The translations under genes and the position numbers were made by a program. Below are positions 1 to 13,742 of a stretch of DNA of 64,000 nt, one piece after another (positions within the stretch are counted from its first letter, which is position 1; each line of letters starts with the position of its first letter). Under the pieces are notes generated by a model. It ran no database searches, was not told where the DNA came from, and saw only the letters and a list, made by a program, of their open reading frames with translations. This DNA comes from Acanthaster planci. Lineage: Eukaryota; Echinodermata; Asteroidea; Valvatida; Acanthasteridae. Location of the stretch: positions 1,142,434 to 1,206,433 of the forward strand of contig NW_019091367.1 in the NCBI RefSeq assembly GCF_001949145.1, given 5' to 3'.

Positions 1-703
1 GGACAAAAGACAGCTGTATAACACCGCACAATCTGGGCTCTGTTTACAAGGCTGCAGGCCTGGCTGAAATATTCGGGTGTCAATGAAGGTCACCTGTCAA
101 CTTAGAGTAGTGCCTGAAGATTACTCCGTGCGGCTATGAACGACTGTTAAATGGAATGATGAATTGTTGAAGGATTTTGAAAACGGAAAAAATGAAAGTC
201 ATGCCGGCCCAGCATCCTCAACGTTGAAAAATGCCCCGGTCCGAAGTGCTTAAGAATTCAAATGCTTAAACCATTTCCATCACTGGAAATGTTTGAAATG
301 TGAAGTACATGTACACGTAACCTTTTTCAATTCATTTAGAATCAAATGGATCTACATTTGTGCGCGGTTCCAGTATAATATAATAACTGCAGAATCTGGA
401 ATGTGGTGTTAAACGATAACGACTGCTTTATTGTTGATGAAACTACTTCCTCATGGAGTGCGTTCTTGGCCGACTGATATGGATACAGTGTAAATGTCTC
501 TAGTATTAAGAGATGCACTGTATGGTTTATATTGACCATCATGGCACACAGCACTTTACAATCTTGCATCACAACTTAAGGATGGAACCTGCTAGACAGT
601 CACTTGTTATCATGTGTTTAATGAGCACCATTTTTTCCTTATAGTTGTCTAAAGAGTTCATTTTTTAACGTAGTAAATTTCCATATAACCGCTTTTTCTG
701 TAG

Positions 704-806
704 GCCGGTGTTTGGGAAAGTTATCAACCTGACCAAGCAGAACTTTGTAGAGGCCATCGACAAGGAGAACAAAAATGTGTCTGTTGTGATCCACATTGGA
801 GATCCG
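704..806 (+). CDS. PDCL: PDCL exon A (start of thioredoxin-like domain)
   Basis: This is an internal coding exon of a phosducin-like protein, a cytosolic co-chaperone that works with the CCT chaperonin in G beta-gamma assembly (known for the family). It is 103 nt: one base completing the previous codon, then 34 codons beginning PVFGKVINLTKQNF and ending VVIHIGDP. The acceptor is TTTTTCTGTAG|G and the donor CCG|GTAAGA. The FGKV start and the VIHI beta-strand match the beginning of the phosducin thioredoxin-like domain (human PDCL has FGKVYEL and IMIHIYE). The exon ends in phase 0 and joins directly to the exon at 10848. The coding sequence before it lies upstream of the window. Splice sites are read from sequence; the family assignment comes from recognised similarity. 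Confidence 0.9.
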
Positions 807-3612
807 GTAAGACAGTTCAAAAGTACCAAAAGAAGTTCCTTTTATGCAGGTTAATGTTGCCTGCAATTGTGCCAAAATATTGTAAACGATATCTTGTGGT
901 TACTGTATGTTCGGATTTCATTTTGTAGTCAAGGGGACTGTACGGTAAGTTATCAGTATGAAATTTCTGGCGTGCTTGGCTTGATAAAATTAAGCTGTGA
1001 TGATACAAAAAAAAAAAGCTCAGCAGGGATCTTTTAGGACTTATCAGTGCAGTCTGTTTGGAGTTTCTCTGGGCAGTAGCACTAATCATTCTGGAGTTTG
1101 TGGATTTGAGTCCTCCAGCTGATTTCACGAAACTTTACATAATGGTGTAACTCCACTTATGCCACATTTTATTGGATAAGTTACGCAACTAATGAAGACG
1201 AATTTCTCAAAACTTACACACTGCGTAAGTCCACTACTCACGCAACAAATAATGGCATAGCTTACGCAGTCATTTTAGGTGGCGTAAGTAGCGCCAAACG
1301 AAGCGAAAATGAACGATTTGACTAGCTTATCGGGTGTGGTTAAGCCTCATCGTTGCTGAGCTTATCAAGGCATATACAAGACAGAAACAACTTTGTTGTA
1401 GAAGGCAATAATAAACTTGTGTGGGTAGGAAAAAACTGCGAGACTTTTTGTCCGGTTCCAATGAAGAAAAGACGAAAACTTTTTCAAAATGGCGGGCAGA
1501 TGTGATTCAATGACTGTTTGATGACTGCTCTTATATTGGAAAGGAACAGCCGTCATAAAAGCCGTTTTTGTCCTCTTCCAAGAAATTTAATATTATTAAA
1601 ACGTGGCACATCTACGCAACTTTTCATGAAATTGAGTGAAGCGTATTGCAACGTTTACGCATGGTTCAAAGTGACGCCACATTTGGTGAGATTGGGCTGC
1701 TGCTTGTGCAATTGCAGCGCATCCTTGGCAAGACTTGTCCGTATTGATTCCTCTTTCCACCCAGATGTGAAGGAGGTACATGTAATTGTGCAGGCAGAGA
1801 GGCACATGTAGTCATTATGTTTGAATGTAGCTGTTTGCCCTGAAATGGGGGCTCCACTTGCCGCAGATACGTTTCCTTTTCATTGGCTCTGCATGTTCTA
1901 TACTCAACTGAATGACTTTTTTGTCTGAAATTCTGAATGGTGTCTCACAGCATCAGATAGAAAGTAGGAACGAAATATGTCAGGATTTTTTTGGCAGGAT
2001 TTCCCTGATTTTGTGATTTTTACAAACAATTTTTTGGAAAATCTTAAAAGTCCAGAGTCTATCATTTAGGTGTTCTGCAGTATGAAAGTTGATAGAGAAG
2101 ACGATAAAAAGGTATTCTAAGGGTGCCATTAGGCAAACTCAAATGTAGACCATAGATCCTACGTTGCTGTTGGGCCCTCAAAACCTCTGGAGAGTGCTCT
2201 GTGGATAGTTCACTTTCTTCTAATCTCACCCCTGAAAAACATGTGCAAATAAGTAGGTGATTTTACCATTTTATTTATTAATTTGAAGTGTAAGCTGGCT
2301 GGCACCTGTTCGTGTCAGTCTGCTTACAGGCTGTGTCGCCCTCACCTGCTCGGAAATGGACAGTTTGAACACTACATTGTACATGTTCGGGTACATGTAT
2401 TCTGCTTGCATTATCAGAAATTTCATGTTTGATGTCTTTGCTCAGTAAATCCTCTCAGAACAGGCTGCTTAATTAATCGTCCGAGAAAACCTCGCCAAAG
2501 CATGACTTATTACTAATGAGTTTCTTTTCCATAAATCAGATTACATATCGCAAGTTACATGTACATGTACAACGCTGAAACTCTGGAAAATATTTACCTT
2601 TAAACTTGCAAGTGAAAACATTAACCATGATTAACAGATCTGTGTAATTAAATATATTGCATGCATATATATAAATATACAAGTACACCTCAAATATTTA
2701 TTTTAAAAATAAAATAGTTGAAAACACACCAAACCACAATAAAAACAATACCTCTGCACCAGTGTATACATTGTAACCAACCCGCAATAGATTATTTATT
2801 CAGCATTGAATAAAAAGTGGTATGATGCTTGGGTATCTGCCAATGACATGTACATGTACCAGTGTACACATCAGGTTGTTTCCCCTTTAAGTGATTGATG
2901 CATGTAGTTGCTGCGCCAAATGTCCCACAAGTGAATTTATCATGCCCGTGGACCCTGTTGATTTCTATCAGTCTTTGGCTCAACCTGTTCATGTTAGGCT
3001 TGGAAAGCTACCTGTACATACATGTACTGTGTACATGTACATGTAAAAAAACTGGTGCATGGGAATTAGAATGAGGGAAAAACTTGCTCAAAGGAACATT
3101 TCACTGGCTTCTAATCATATTTCTGATTTATGACTGATACATGAATGTACATTTACCTTTGGACAAACTTCACAAAATGGCGGCCCTACATGTACGTTAC
3201 AACTCGTCATCACAATAATTTACCCTGATGTTGTACTCCTGCTCAGATTTCTTTGTGAAAATAAGAGGGATAAAAAATGCACACAGTATATACAGTCAAA
3301 CATTTGTGTATACAGAGAAGGCTAGCATGCACTATCAGTCTTTGTTTTATGTTGTTCATAACTGAGAGCAAATGTAAGACATGGGAAAACTCTTAACCTT
3401 GATTATAAACTAATGACTGTACTGGTAACGTTCGTGCAATCTATTTTCATACATGTGCACGCGTGCATGGTACAAACACAGTTGTATTTGTTTGTGCATG
3501 TAGTTGCACTTTGCATTTAGTTCGCAGCGAGTGACACCTATATGTATTAACGTTTTGCAAATGTTTTTTTAAAGGTAAGGATAAAAAGGTCCCTGCCAGT
3601 ATTAAAATGGGA

Positions 3613-3656
3613 TCAATATCACCCTGCCCATTATTCAATATCACCCTGCCCATTAT
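3613..3656 (+). repeat. 22-bp perfect tandem duplication
   Basis: Two adjacent perfect copies of a 22-bp unit beginning TCAATATCACCCTGCCC lie in PDCL intron 1. It looks like a recent slippage or duplication event. Confidence 0.85.
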
Positions 3657-6600
3657 TCAATCATGCTAGTGGGGAAAATGACAGCTTTGGATTTAGACAA
3701 ATATTGACTCGCTCTATCGTGGCAGATTACAGCCCCCTGCCAGTCCACTCCCGAAACCTGCGTTATTGATCTCTCAAAATGACTGGAAAGCTCTCTGCAC
3801 TTCCAGATTGAGCGTGAATGATTGATGTCTTGCCGTCTTGCGGGATTGTTTTGTCTTTTGTGCCCAGGTTTCCTTTCTTTCCTCGTTCAGATCAATTTGT
3901 GGAAATCTGATATTGCAATTTTAAACATGTACTCAGACTTGCCGACCTATCAGGGATGTCATTGACTGGAAAAGTGCAGCGAGGCAGTATGTCCATAGTG
4001 TTCTTCATAGCGGAATTTTAAAGATGAAAAGTTTGTACATCTTCGTGTGAAATCAAACTCATTAAACTGCCGCAACAATATTATAGAAACATGCCAAGAT
4101 TTGTTAAACTAGTCAAGTCTGTGTTTCCTTTTCAATTCACAAGCTCTTGAAAGCAAAATCAAGCCCCCGAAGATGATTCTGACTAGTGGGCTGGTTGATG
4201 AGAGAATTAAAGGGACACGAGGTCTTGCAGCTACATGTACATGTACATAGAGGCAAAGAATACAAGTAAAAAACCCACCAAAGACGACACACTGTTACTT
4301 CCAACTCTCATGGACTGAGAACAGCCACTAAATAGTTCAATACCAGAGAGGAGAGAACTAACAACAAACTGACCACCGAGGACAGGAACAGTCTTTGTCC
4401 CCTTTGTGTGACTGCCCTCGATGGTAAACCTCATCAAGTAAAACATGTACTGGAAGTAAAACAATGTAACAGTACAAGTTGATGCAAATACTGGGAGCAT
4501 GTACCACTGTGTACATGTATGACATAGCAAGTTGCAATTGGTTATAATTCTTGTGTAAATATACCATACATGTACATGTACGTTTATATGAACACGATGA
4601 ATGAACAGGTACAACTCGCTGTACGGCACATTGCAATGTCTATATTTCCTGCATCATTCCAATACCCAGATTCGGGCCCATCTTATCTCTGGCCTCCTCC
4701 CCTCCCTCCCAAGAGAACATACAATGTACATGTACAGTGAGTTGTGCCAAGGATGGGTTCATCAAAATTATGCGGTTAAAAGGATGAAGCTGGTTCAGCC
4801 CTGTACATGTACACAGACTAGGAGGTGTGTACTTGGCTCATAATGCCAGCACTTTGCAGGCAGGTGTTGAATACAAGATGGTCGCTACCTCAGAGCTGAC
4901 CATTTTGTTACTGCACAGTCTCGGCCCATCCATCAATTGATTTGGCCGAGGGGCCCTTTCCGGCTGTCCCCGCTATTGATTTAAATGCCACTTGTGTTTG
5001 CTGCCATCGAGTGTTTGCACAGAAACAGACGCCTGGTTGGCAGTGGAGGAAAGCCGTTAAAAATCCACTCATTAACTTCTTATTAAACATGGTCAAATGA
5101 GCGAGCCCCGGTGAGCAGCTTCAACAAGAATGTGGTTGTGGTTTCAGAATTTGATGAGAAACATCACGTCTGTTTGCACATGTAAATTTAGGCAGATGCC
5201 ATGGTGGGCCGACAGGTGGTAAAACTCCTCTCCAGAGACTGGTTCGTGTACAGGTCTGTATTTGCCCCAACTTCAGCATCAGTCCCAACTGATACATGTG
5301 GTTGGGCCAGCCCAACACAGAGAGCCAATGTGTGCCACAGCTCGCGACACAATTGTTTCATTTACCTGTATATCAACAACTTGTGTTTGCAGAAACAATT
5401 TAGTTGATCCCAGGTTGGCATATTTGGAATGAATCATGTCAGGCTTGAGCTGCATAAACTTGGACCAGATTAAGAAGTTTTTTGTAGAGCTTTGCCGATC
5501 ATGCATACATGTATACCAGTAGTTGGGGCAGCCCCGGGGTTGTGACTGGCCCAACTATAGGGTAACATGTATTTAGAACTTAGGCAAAAAGCTTTCTGTT
5601 CCTGTAACATGTACATGGCATCTGAAAAAAAGGGATAGTGGGGAGATTTTTATTTTTGCTTTTTTACATTCTTTACTGATTTGGTGTTGCACCCTGTGTA
5701 AAAATATCAAGTGTATTAGGCTGTTAAATGAGGTGACGTGGCATTTGTTTAATATGAAATGAACCGTATCTTAAAGGATTCTATGTGTACTTGGAGTTAC
5801 CGGTACATGTATGTGTATAAATAAGTCTGTTGAACTTTTTTGGCACCACATTTAAATTAAATCTACCATAGACACATGCATTTCTGTCTCTTTTTCCAAT
5901 TTTACACTTTTCAAATTCTCCCGCCCCCCCCATAAAAACAGTTCAAGTTATGTAAACGTACACACAAGTCACAATGGGTATTTTGTCAATGTAAGGTACC
6001 CCCCTGTATGATACAATGAATATCTTCCTCATTTGTGATGTTTTGATCAGTGGTTGTTTACATGTAGCTGCCGACACAGGCCTAAATGCTTGAAAATTGC
6101 TGAGCAAACATCTCATATCATTCACAAGTGTATGTACATGTATATGGTATATATGTGCATGCACACAGTGACATCTTCAGTGTAGGTCACTTTTCAAATT
6201 CTTATGGAAGGAAAAAGCTGTAATGCACATGTATAATACAACTCAGAAAAAAGGGCCACACTTAACATGAAAAACACAGAGATGTACCGGTACACATACT
6301 GGTAATTAATCTTTTTGCTCATTTTTTTAGAGCAGGTACTGCATGTAGGCTGTAGATGGTGCACTTAAAATCCTGTGTGCTTCGCTGGTCATCAGTGCCC
6401 AGCAGTATGCTCACGGTGAGCGTGGATGAATGCTATTATGTGTATGACATTTGATTACATGTAGCCACTCACTAAGTGTAATTAATCCAGCTCTCAACCA
6501 ACATGCCCTTAATTGCTCTGTACCAAGCAGAGTGGCCTGTGTTATAATTTGCGGTAACGATCGAGGTGACAAATACACGAGTTTCTTTGTCCGTGTGCGG

Positions 6601-7042
6601 TTGCAGGTTCATTTTGTGTAGAGGGAAAAAGACAATTAGGCCTAATCGGATTTTTCTGTGTTGCGGTTTGGGCACAAGAATCTCAGGTCTGGAATGCAAA
6701 ATCTTCACCACAGCGTTATGATGTCAGTATTGATCATTTTCTTGTGAAACAATCAGCACATGTACCGGTACTTAAGCATTTTAAATTTATTTGTCTGTCT
6801 GAAGAGCAGTCAAGCAGTTTAAATTCATTTACACGTGCATGTACATACCTACACGTGTACTCATCATAAAGGCAAAAAAATGTGTCTACATGGAAATCCT
6901 TAGATTTCTAAACTTGAAGTACGGTAAGTAAGGCAAATCTTGCAAACATTCAACTCGGTACTTGCATACTGTACAGTTTAGTCTTACATGGATAGTTTAC
7001 TGGCTATATTGCTATGTACATGTATATATACATATACATGAA

Positions 7043-7104
7043 TGCGAGGATTGGCCTATACATTGTACATGTATATGTGACCTCCTCAGAGGCCAATCCT
7101 TGCA
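7043..7104. repeat. 15-bp inverted repeat with 32-nt loop
   Basis: TGCGAGGATTGGCCT at 7043-7057 is mirrored by AGGCCAATCCTTGCA at 7090-7104 with one mismatch. The loop is TACATG-rich. It could be a small hairpin or the remnant of a foldback element. Confidence 0.7.
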
Positions 7105-7654
7105 CAATTTAACGCGATAGCAACCCTCAACATCTTGCACCTACATAGTGTCCATTTTCATTTGGATACTAAAGTGAGTGGTACCTGTACACTGTACGTC
7201 CAAAAAAAGAGCCCAGTTTCTCATTTTGATTCAAACTAAAACTCAACGGTGTCTTCGCCAACTTGTGGCTCATTTTTACAAAGCGAGTCACATTTTCCTT
7301 CACAATGTGACTGAAAGTGGCAAGTACAATGTAGATATCAAATGTTGACCACAAGGACCAGATGAAGTTTGTCCACATGCACCACGCTAGTCACTTTTGA
7401 CATGAAGAAAAGGGTACATGTACGCACAGGCAAGGACAGCTGCATTTTCAATTTTTCATGTACTGTATACATGTAGTCATCTTTCACTCTGGGATTTATC
7501 ATAGCCCAAACACCAGAAGGAAAACTCTTCTGAAATCCGGCAACATACATGTACGTGTATGAAAGTTCATGCTTCCAGGACACCCTCCTATTGAGGGTAG
7601 TCTGCCTGAGCAGACTCAGGATTTGCCGGTAATCATTAAACAACTCCAGTAGGG

Positions 7655-7812
7655 CAAATCAGGCCAATCAAGCTGGCCCAAATTAACTCTCCGAGATCAA
7701 CACCCCCCCTTCCCCCACTCAGTAAAAAGTCATCAATGTAGAGATCAGAAAATTGTCATTTGGGGGCCATCAGCTGCACAAACCTCCGTTGCGGGGGAAG
7801 GAGCAGACCGCT
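7655..7812 (+). repeat. Dispersed repeat, copy 1 (inverted partner at 14144)
   Basis: About 155 bp that reappear, reverse-complemented, at 14144-14296. Shared landmarks include CAGGCCAATCAAGCTGGCCC, AAAAAGTCAT-AATGTAGAG, ATCAGAAAATTGTCATTTGG and TTGCGGGGGAAGGAGCAG. Similarity by eye is high (roughly 85-90 percent). It lies in PDCL intron 1, upstream of exon B. It encodes nothing recognisable. Confidence 0.88.
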
Positions 7813-10800
7813 GAATGAGACGAGGGACAACACCTCGGTGTTTTGGACCAGTGATTAAAAGCAATCAATCGCAGTAATCTCGTTTGGGTGTAATTAGGCC
7901 TGAAGCTCTGACCTTGGTCGGTGTTTTGTGTCAACGTTGCAGTAACTGTGGGCAGAATTCTGAATTTGTTCCCCTTGAAAACCTGATCCACAATATAGTT
8001 TTGTCCATTAAAGGGGTCCTACTGGTACATGCACCTGTTGTGTATTATCAATATACTTGCATGTGTCTATTAAAACTACATGTACATGTAGCTGCACATA
8101 CATACATGTACATGTACATCATGTACAATGTACATAACATTTTTGAGTGCCTGAGTTGTTTGTCCATTGTCTTTCAAAAGAGTTTCAGAAAAAATAAAGT
8201 CATGAGAAACAAACAATATGTTGTACCTGCATGTGTAGTTAATACTTAAATTTGGTGAAGCAAATTTTTGATTGGCAGAGTTGTTTGAAATAACATTTTA
8301 AAATGAAAAAGTCCTTGCATTGAAATTTTTTGCAAAGGCTTGGTGTTAAAGGGAAAAGAATTTTTTGAAAATCAAAATCACAAGTCTTGGATTATTTGCA
8401 CGGTAGATATATATACGGTACCTCATCAGAAAATGAACTCAGAACCAGGCTCGCAACTTTTCCTCAGGTCAGCTGATTTCCTTGTTTTTATCTTCACACT
8501 CATGCCGTTGAAAATTGAAAAACATGTAAAGTGTCTTGTAAATATTGGAACTTCCTCATTGTTTTTTCAAAGTCCGAGTTGCATGCCTGGGAGCATTACT
8601 GTTTAGATCGTTGCCTGCCGATAGTTTTGTCTCCAGCAAAAAAAAAAGAAAGAAAAGGAAACCAAAACCATTCAGGGGACGGAGGGCATGAAAACCCTCA
8701 CAACTATTTACCACTAATCAGGAGGAGGGTGCTGATGAATGGGCGACGAATGAAATATATGACAGTAGTTGAAGGGAAAAAAAATGAGAGCCAGACACAT
8801 CTACAGAAGACAAAATACATGAAGAAATGTATGTACATGTATACCGGTATACTGTACATAAATACATGTACAACATGAATCTCTGATACGGTACCTACAT
8901 GTACATGTATGTGTACATGTACATGCGCCCTATGCATGTGCACTGCACATGTTTTCATATCCTCCAAGGTTATACAGGAGTCTTGTGTTTTGTGTCACAT
9001 TTTTGGGTTGCTCAAGTTTGGTTTGTGCCACCTTTAATAGTGGAAAGGCTGCATTAGCCATACATGTATGCTGTTTGTGTACAAAGCACATGTGCTTTTT
9101 AAACCCCCATGCCCAGTCCAACAAGATCTACATGTACACTGTACATCTGTGCCTTACTCCATTCCATTTAATTTACACATCCCCAAGGGCTGGGATTAAA
9201 TCACGCGCAGAGAACGCACTTTAGAGACTCTTGCGGGCTGACACTTTTTACGTGTCCATTATATACAGAGTCAGTTTTGAAAACTGTGCATATAAATGCT
9301 TTGTTCAATCATGGTAGCAAGAGGGCCAATACAACCAATGCTGTATTCATGCCTCCCAAGTCTTTCTTACATGTACATGTACATGTCCCCTGTTGAATTA
9401 ATGGCACAGATCTGCCGGTTGTCCTTTCCCTTAAAGAACTCAAAGACAGGCCCAACATTGCCCCGGAGAAGCTGACAGATCAGGGATATTGGATAATGTT
9501 TGACAGCCTCAAACTTTCCCTGCCAGCTGGTAATTTCCGGTGGATGCGGGGAATCCAAACATTTCGATCACCTCTCGCCAGCTGGTTTCCAGTCCCCTTT
9601 CATACTGATGTGCTTCCTTATCCAAACATGGATTTATTTTAATTTCATTAGCAATCCCTGCCAATTGGGAATTAGTGCTTCGAATGTACATGTACTTAAG
9701 CACGATTATGTGGGCCTACTGCATATGAATTAAGATGCGACACCCAGCCAAAGTGTATGTACATTGTATTTAAACTGTTCATGTGGTGCAGTGAATTTTT
9801 CTTAGGTACTCATTTTGTTTAACTTCAATACGCTTGAATATACATGAAAACTACCATATTTGACATCTTTTGGGGTCATGTGTCCTAAAAAGTGAAAGTA
9901 CAGTTTTAAAAACATTTCAAATTGTCTGTGCTTTTCTGGTCGTTGCCATGGTTGCTTTGATGGCATTCCAGGAAGACACTGTTCAGTTTATGGGTTTTTC
10001 TATCCAAATTGTGCATCAAAGTTTGCTTTTTGAAAACAGTCCCAGAAAGACTTGCCAATTGGCTTATTGTCATGTACATGATGTACGTAACTTACCATAC
10101 ATATTGTGCACCAAAAGGGACCTCCAAAGAAAAGGAAATTTAGGACAGCAAAATTTCCATTTTAGGTTTTTGGGCACAAGCCAATGCAACATTAAGTTGA
10201 GGGTTCCCCCAGGACTAACACTCAAGTGTAGTTTTGCACCTGAATGTAGAAATTGGCAGTACCTTAAAACCAGAAAGGCACCGAAATACCTTTTGGAAAT
10301 GAGGTTAATTGAAACCTGCTATTCAGTTTTGAGGGTTGTAGTAAAATTGTGCAACTGGGGTATAGATACCGGTCATACTGTGTCTAGTGCATAGGGAACC
10401 AGTTACAAGAAATACAGAGTGCTTTCACGACATTTTGGCCGGTAACCCACTTTCACACAGAAAATGTTTTCTCTGCTCACTAAATTAGCCTTTAGTGTGC
10501 GCTGTGAAATTGTGCCCAATTAACTGGCCACTGATGTCCTGGGCCCTGCTAAGCAGAAATTCAGTGCAGGGCAAATTAACGTGGCAAGCAAGAATTCAAC
10601 ACTTCAAGGAGCGGCAAGGCATTTGTGTGTTACGACTTGTTTTTTGCCCAACATGGTTTAAACGGGCTAGTTACATGTATGTCCAATTCAGAGGCATGGA
10701 TACTTGGACCAAAAATAGTTTGGAAAATGTCTCATCATCCTTTCAACTATGTCAGGGGTGTGGCTTATGCATATTGTCAAAAGTACACTGTTTGAATGAT

Positions 10801-10847
10801 TTTTTGCACCGGTATGTTCAGTTTGTTTCCTGTTGTTTTCCTTGCAG

Positions 10848-10961
10848 GCAGTGCTGGCCTGTGAAGCCATGGACGGTTGCCTACACTGTCTTGCCCAGGA
10901 GTACCCCCACGTCAAGTTCTGTTCTGTCTATGCGGCAGACGTCAACCTCAGCCAGAACTTT
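10848..10961 (+). CDS. PDCL: PDCL exon B (core of thioredoxin-like domain)
   Basis: This internal exon has exactly 114 nt, or 38 codons, with phase 0 at both ends. It begins AVLACEAMDGCLHCLAQEYP and continues with HVKFCSVYAADVNLSQNF. The pattern EAM-GC--CLA-EYP-VKFC is diagnostic of phosducin and PDCL proteins, and it aligns without a gap to human PDCL across the junction with the previous exon. The acceptor is GTTTTCCTTGCAG and the donor TTT|GTGAGT. Like other phosducins it has a thioredoxin fold without a redox CXXC pair at the usual site. Because both ends are phase 0, skipping or circularising this exon would keep the reading frame. An inverted repeat pair in the two flanking introns brackets it (see the repeats at 7655 and 14144). 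Confidence 0.95.
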
Positions 10962-12036
10962 GTGAGTGCTCCTGTATTGAAATTTCCATTCTTGATTTAG
11001 CGATAACTGTACAAGCAGATTGGGATCATTGGTCCCGCCGCCAGCGGTGGGTGAACTGACGCATCTGAAAGTGATCCCGTTATGGTGACATTGGCTTTTA
11101 TGAGGTACACTGTACATGTACCAATCTCTGTGCACGATATGTGCAACGTAACCTTAAGGTATGAGCCCCATGCAGTCATACGTGTATATCCGGTAACTTG
11201 TTCAATTTTGGCTTACCTGGTGGACATCTTGGGCCCTGTGCACAAATTTCAAGGGATGGTGTACAGGACCCAATTTCCCAAAACAAATTATCAAAGAGAA
11301 ACAACAGCACCAACTCTCAGTTACATCTGGCAGAACGCACTCCCCCAGGTGTGTGTCCTTGGCTTCCCGACTGTGATAATTAACATTCATGACAGATGAT
11401 CGCGTTCTCCCAAAGGACCCATCCGTAAACAGAGAAGGACTGAAATTGCCTAAATGGCCCCCAGGCCTGGGATATACATGTATGTAAATGCCTGGCGTAT
11501 ACATATACATGTACAATGGCATGGGTGAGGAACCCTTGGGATGTACAGTACATGTACATGTCCCATAACACGCCAGTGTACTGGTACATGTACATTTAAT
11601 GTGTACCAATACGTACACTGTACAAAGTATGGTACGTGCTAATTAATGGATAAGTTTTTCTGTCCATCGTCCATTATTTGCCAGGCTGGGGACAGGGTGT
11701 TCTTTTATTCATATCCGCCGGCATTTGGGCACAAGTTCATGCTTGAGGGAACCCATCGATAGGACACAGCTGAACCAATAACATCCATTAGGCATACCTT
11801 TGGTGAGCTGTATACATGTACATGTACAATATGTGCCTTCACTAATTCAGCCCTGGCTGCTACGGTTCGTACACGATGCAGGCTCAGCAGCGGCGGCCCT
11901 AGTTAAAGGGATCTGTCTAGCGTGCTGTGAACGCTCGCATGAATTGTTCATAACTTTAGAAGGAATGATATTTAAGGTGGGTGCTCATGAACATGCACTG
12001 ATACAAGTAGACACGTACATGTACATGCATGCACCA

Positions 12037-12314
12037 GCAGTGCGATACATGTATACATATGTAAGTTGGAGCATTTATGATGTACATGTGTATATACCGG
12101 GTAGCTATCATAACATTTGCATGCATTGGTTCATGCGCATGTATGGTGACACGAACTGGCCAAATTATCAAGATTTGATGCAGTGCGATACAAGTCGAAG
12201 CATTGATGATGTTCATGTATGTACATGTATGTTACATGTACATGTGTAACTATCATAACATTTACATGTTCTGGTTCATGCGTGTGTATGGTGACACGAA
12301 CTGGCCAAATTATC
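12037..12314 (+). repeat. About 144-bp tandem repeat running into the gap
   Basis: GCAGTGCGATAC occurs at 12037 and 12180 (143 bp apart), and GGTGACACGAACTGGCC at 12145 and 12290 (145 bp apart). At least two imperfect units are visible and the array is cut off by the gap, which it probably caused. Confidence 0.85.
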
Positions 12315-12747
12315 NNNNNNNNNNNNNNNNNNNNNNNNNNNNNNNNNNNNNNNNNNNNNNNNNNNNNNNNNNNNNNNNNNNNNNNNNNNNNNNNNNNNNN
12401 NNNNNNNNNNNNNNNNNNNNNNNNNNNNNNNNNNNNNNNNNNNNNNNNNNNNNNNNNNNNNNNNNNNNNNNNNNNNNNNNNNNNNNNNNNNNNNNNNNNN
12501 NNNNNNNNNNNNNNNNNNNNNNNNNNNNNNNNNNNNNNNNNNNNNNNNNNNNNNNNNNNNNNNNNNNNNNNNNNNNNNNNNNNNNNNNNNNNNNNNNNNN
12601 NNNNNNNNNNNNNNNNNNNNNNNNNNNNNNNNNNNNNNNNNNNNNNNNNNNNNNNNNNNNNNNNNNNNNNNNNNNNNNNNNNNNNNNNNNNNNNNNNNNN
12701 NNNNNNNNNNNNNNNNNNNNNNNNNNNNNNNNNNNNNNNNNNNNNNN
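12315..12747. other. Assembly gap (433 N)
   Basis: A run of N lies inside PDCL intron 2, directly after a tandem repeat. Its true length is unknown. The three open frames reported across it are artefacts. Confidence 1.
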
Positions 12748-13643
12748 CGGAGTCCCTGGCTGGTAGTGGTTAATGGTTGTTTACTCAAGAAAGCAGTGCT
12801 TAGCTAAATTGAGATACGTGTGCATGTAAAACTTGAAACCAGGGTAAATTCTGCTCTGAATTAGGTACCACAGTGATAAACATGCCGGCATGTGTGTGCA
12901 TGCATACATGTACATGTACATGTGTGCATGTGCTAACTGCACCCAGTATCACAAACATATTTTTTTGGTGACAAATTGAGGTAAAATTTACAAAAGAACA
13001 CAATTCCTGTACACACATGTACATGTACGATGTTCATTAAAATTCTCAATCAAATTCCCAAGAAACAACACCTCATGTACTGTACATGTACCAGTCCCAT
13101 TCATGTCATTCATTCGTCCAAACACTTTTGTCCATGTACCCCTACACTCTACCAGGACATACATGTACAATGTCAAATCAAAGTGAGGCTCGTTGTCGGT
13201 CTTGAAGTCATGCACTCTGTGCGTAGTCATGTCACAAGGTTTGGGTTTAAAAATGAACTCTGATGAAGCCCTTCAAGCCTTAATCGGTGTTCATTCCTCT
13301 TTGCCATTGGCCAGACCTGTGACTGAATAAGTTGTGTCAACTGAGACAGGACTCTGGTTATACCGCTCAGCTTCCTGTCAAGCAGTCTCTGGTGAAAGAC
13401 TGAGTAAAGTTTGACTCAGCATACGTGGACATGTAACTACCGATACATTATTGACTGTACAGTGTACACTCAAACCGCAGTGTGTCAAAAAGGCAATCCA
13501 AACAGGCCCCGAAGGGTGGACTGGTTTGTTTTGCCGTAATTATGTGAATTCATTCGTTACTATTAAGGCCGTGGCCCTATGTATAATTGACAATCGGAAG
13601 TACGGGAGACATTTTTCAATATTTTGTACTCACCTCTCAGCTA

Positions 13644-13742
13644 TGTACATGTACATGTACATGTACATGGACGGTGTACATGTACATGGACGGTGTACAT
13701 GTACATGGACGGTGTACATGTACATGGACGGTGTACATGTAC
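13644..13742 (+). repeat. TACATG run and 19-bp minisatellite
   Basis: A TACATG run leads into four units of a 19-bp repeat, GGACGGTGTACATGTACAT, with GGACGG starting at 13669, 13688, 13707 and 13726. The unit appears to have arisen from a TACATG run interrupted by GGACGG and then amplified. Confidence 0.93.

Larger units (their letters stand above)
807..10847 (+). other. PDCL: PDCL intron 1 (about 10.0 kb)
   Basis: This intron is bounded by CCG|GTAAGA and TTGCAG|GCA and interrupts between codons. It holds many TACATG/CATGTA runs, a 22-bp direct duplication at 3613-3656, an inverted repeat at 7043-7104 and one copy of an inverted dispersed repeat at 7655-7812. The long open frame near 9870-10394 has no recognisable domain, lies inside the intron and is judged non-coding. 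I see no other gene. Confidence 0.85.

Noticed and set aside
9870-10394. Longest gap-free plus-strand open frame (174 codons)
   Set aside because: It lies inside PDCL intron 1, has no recognisable domain or conserved motif, and is overlapped by TACATG sequence. Its hydrophobic start (VCAFLVVAMVALMAF) alone is not enough.
12203-12788. Three open frames of 170-187 codons
   Set aside because: They consist mostly of unknown bases across the assembly gap.
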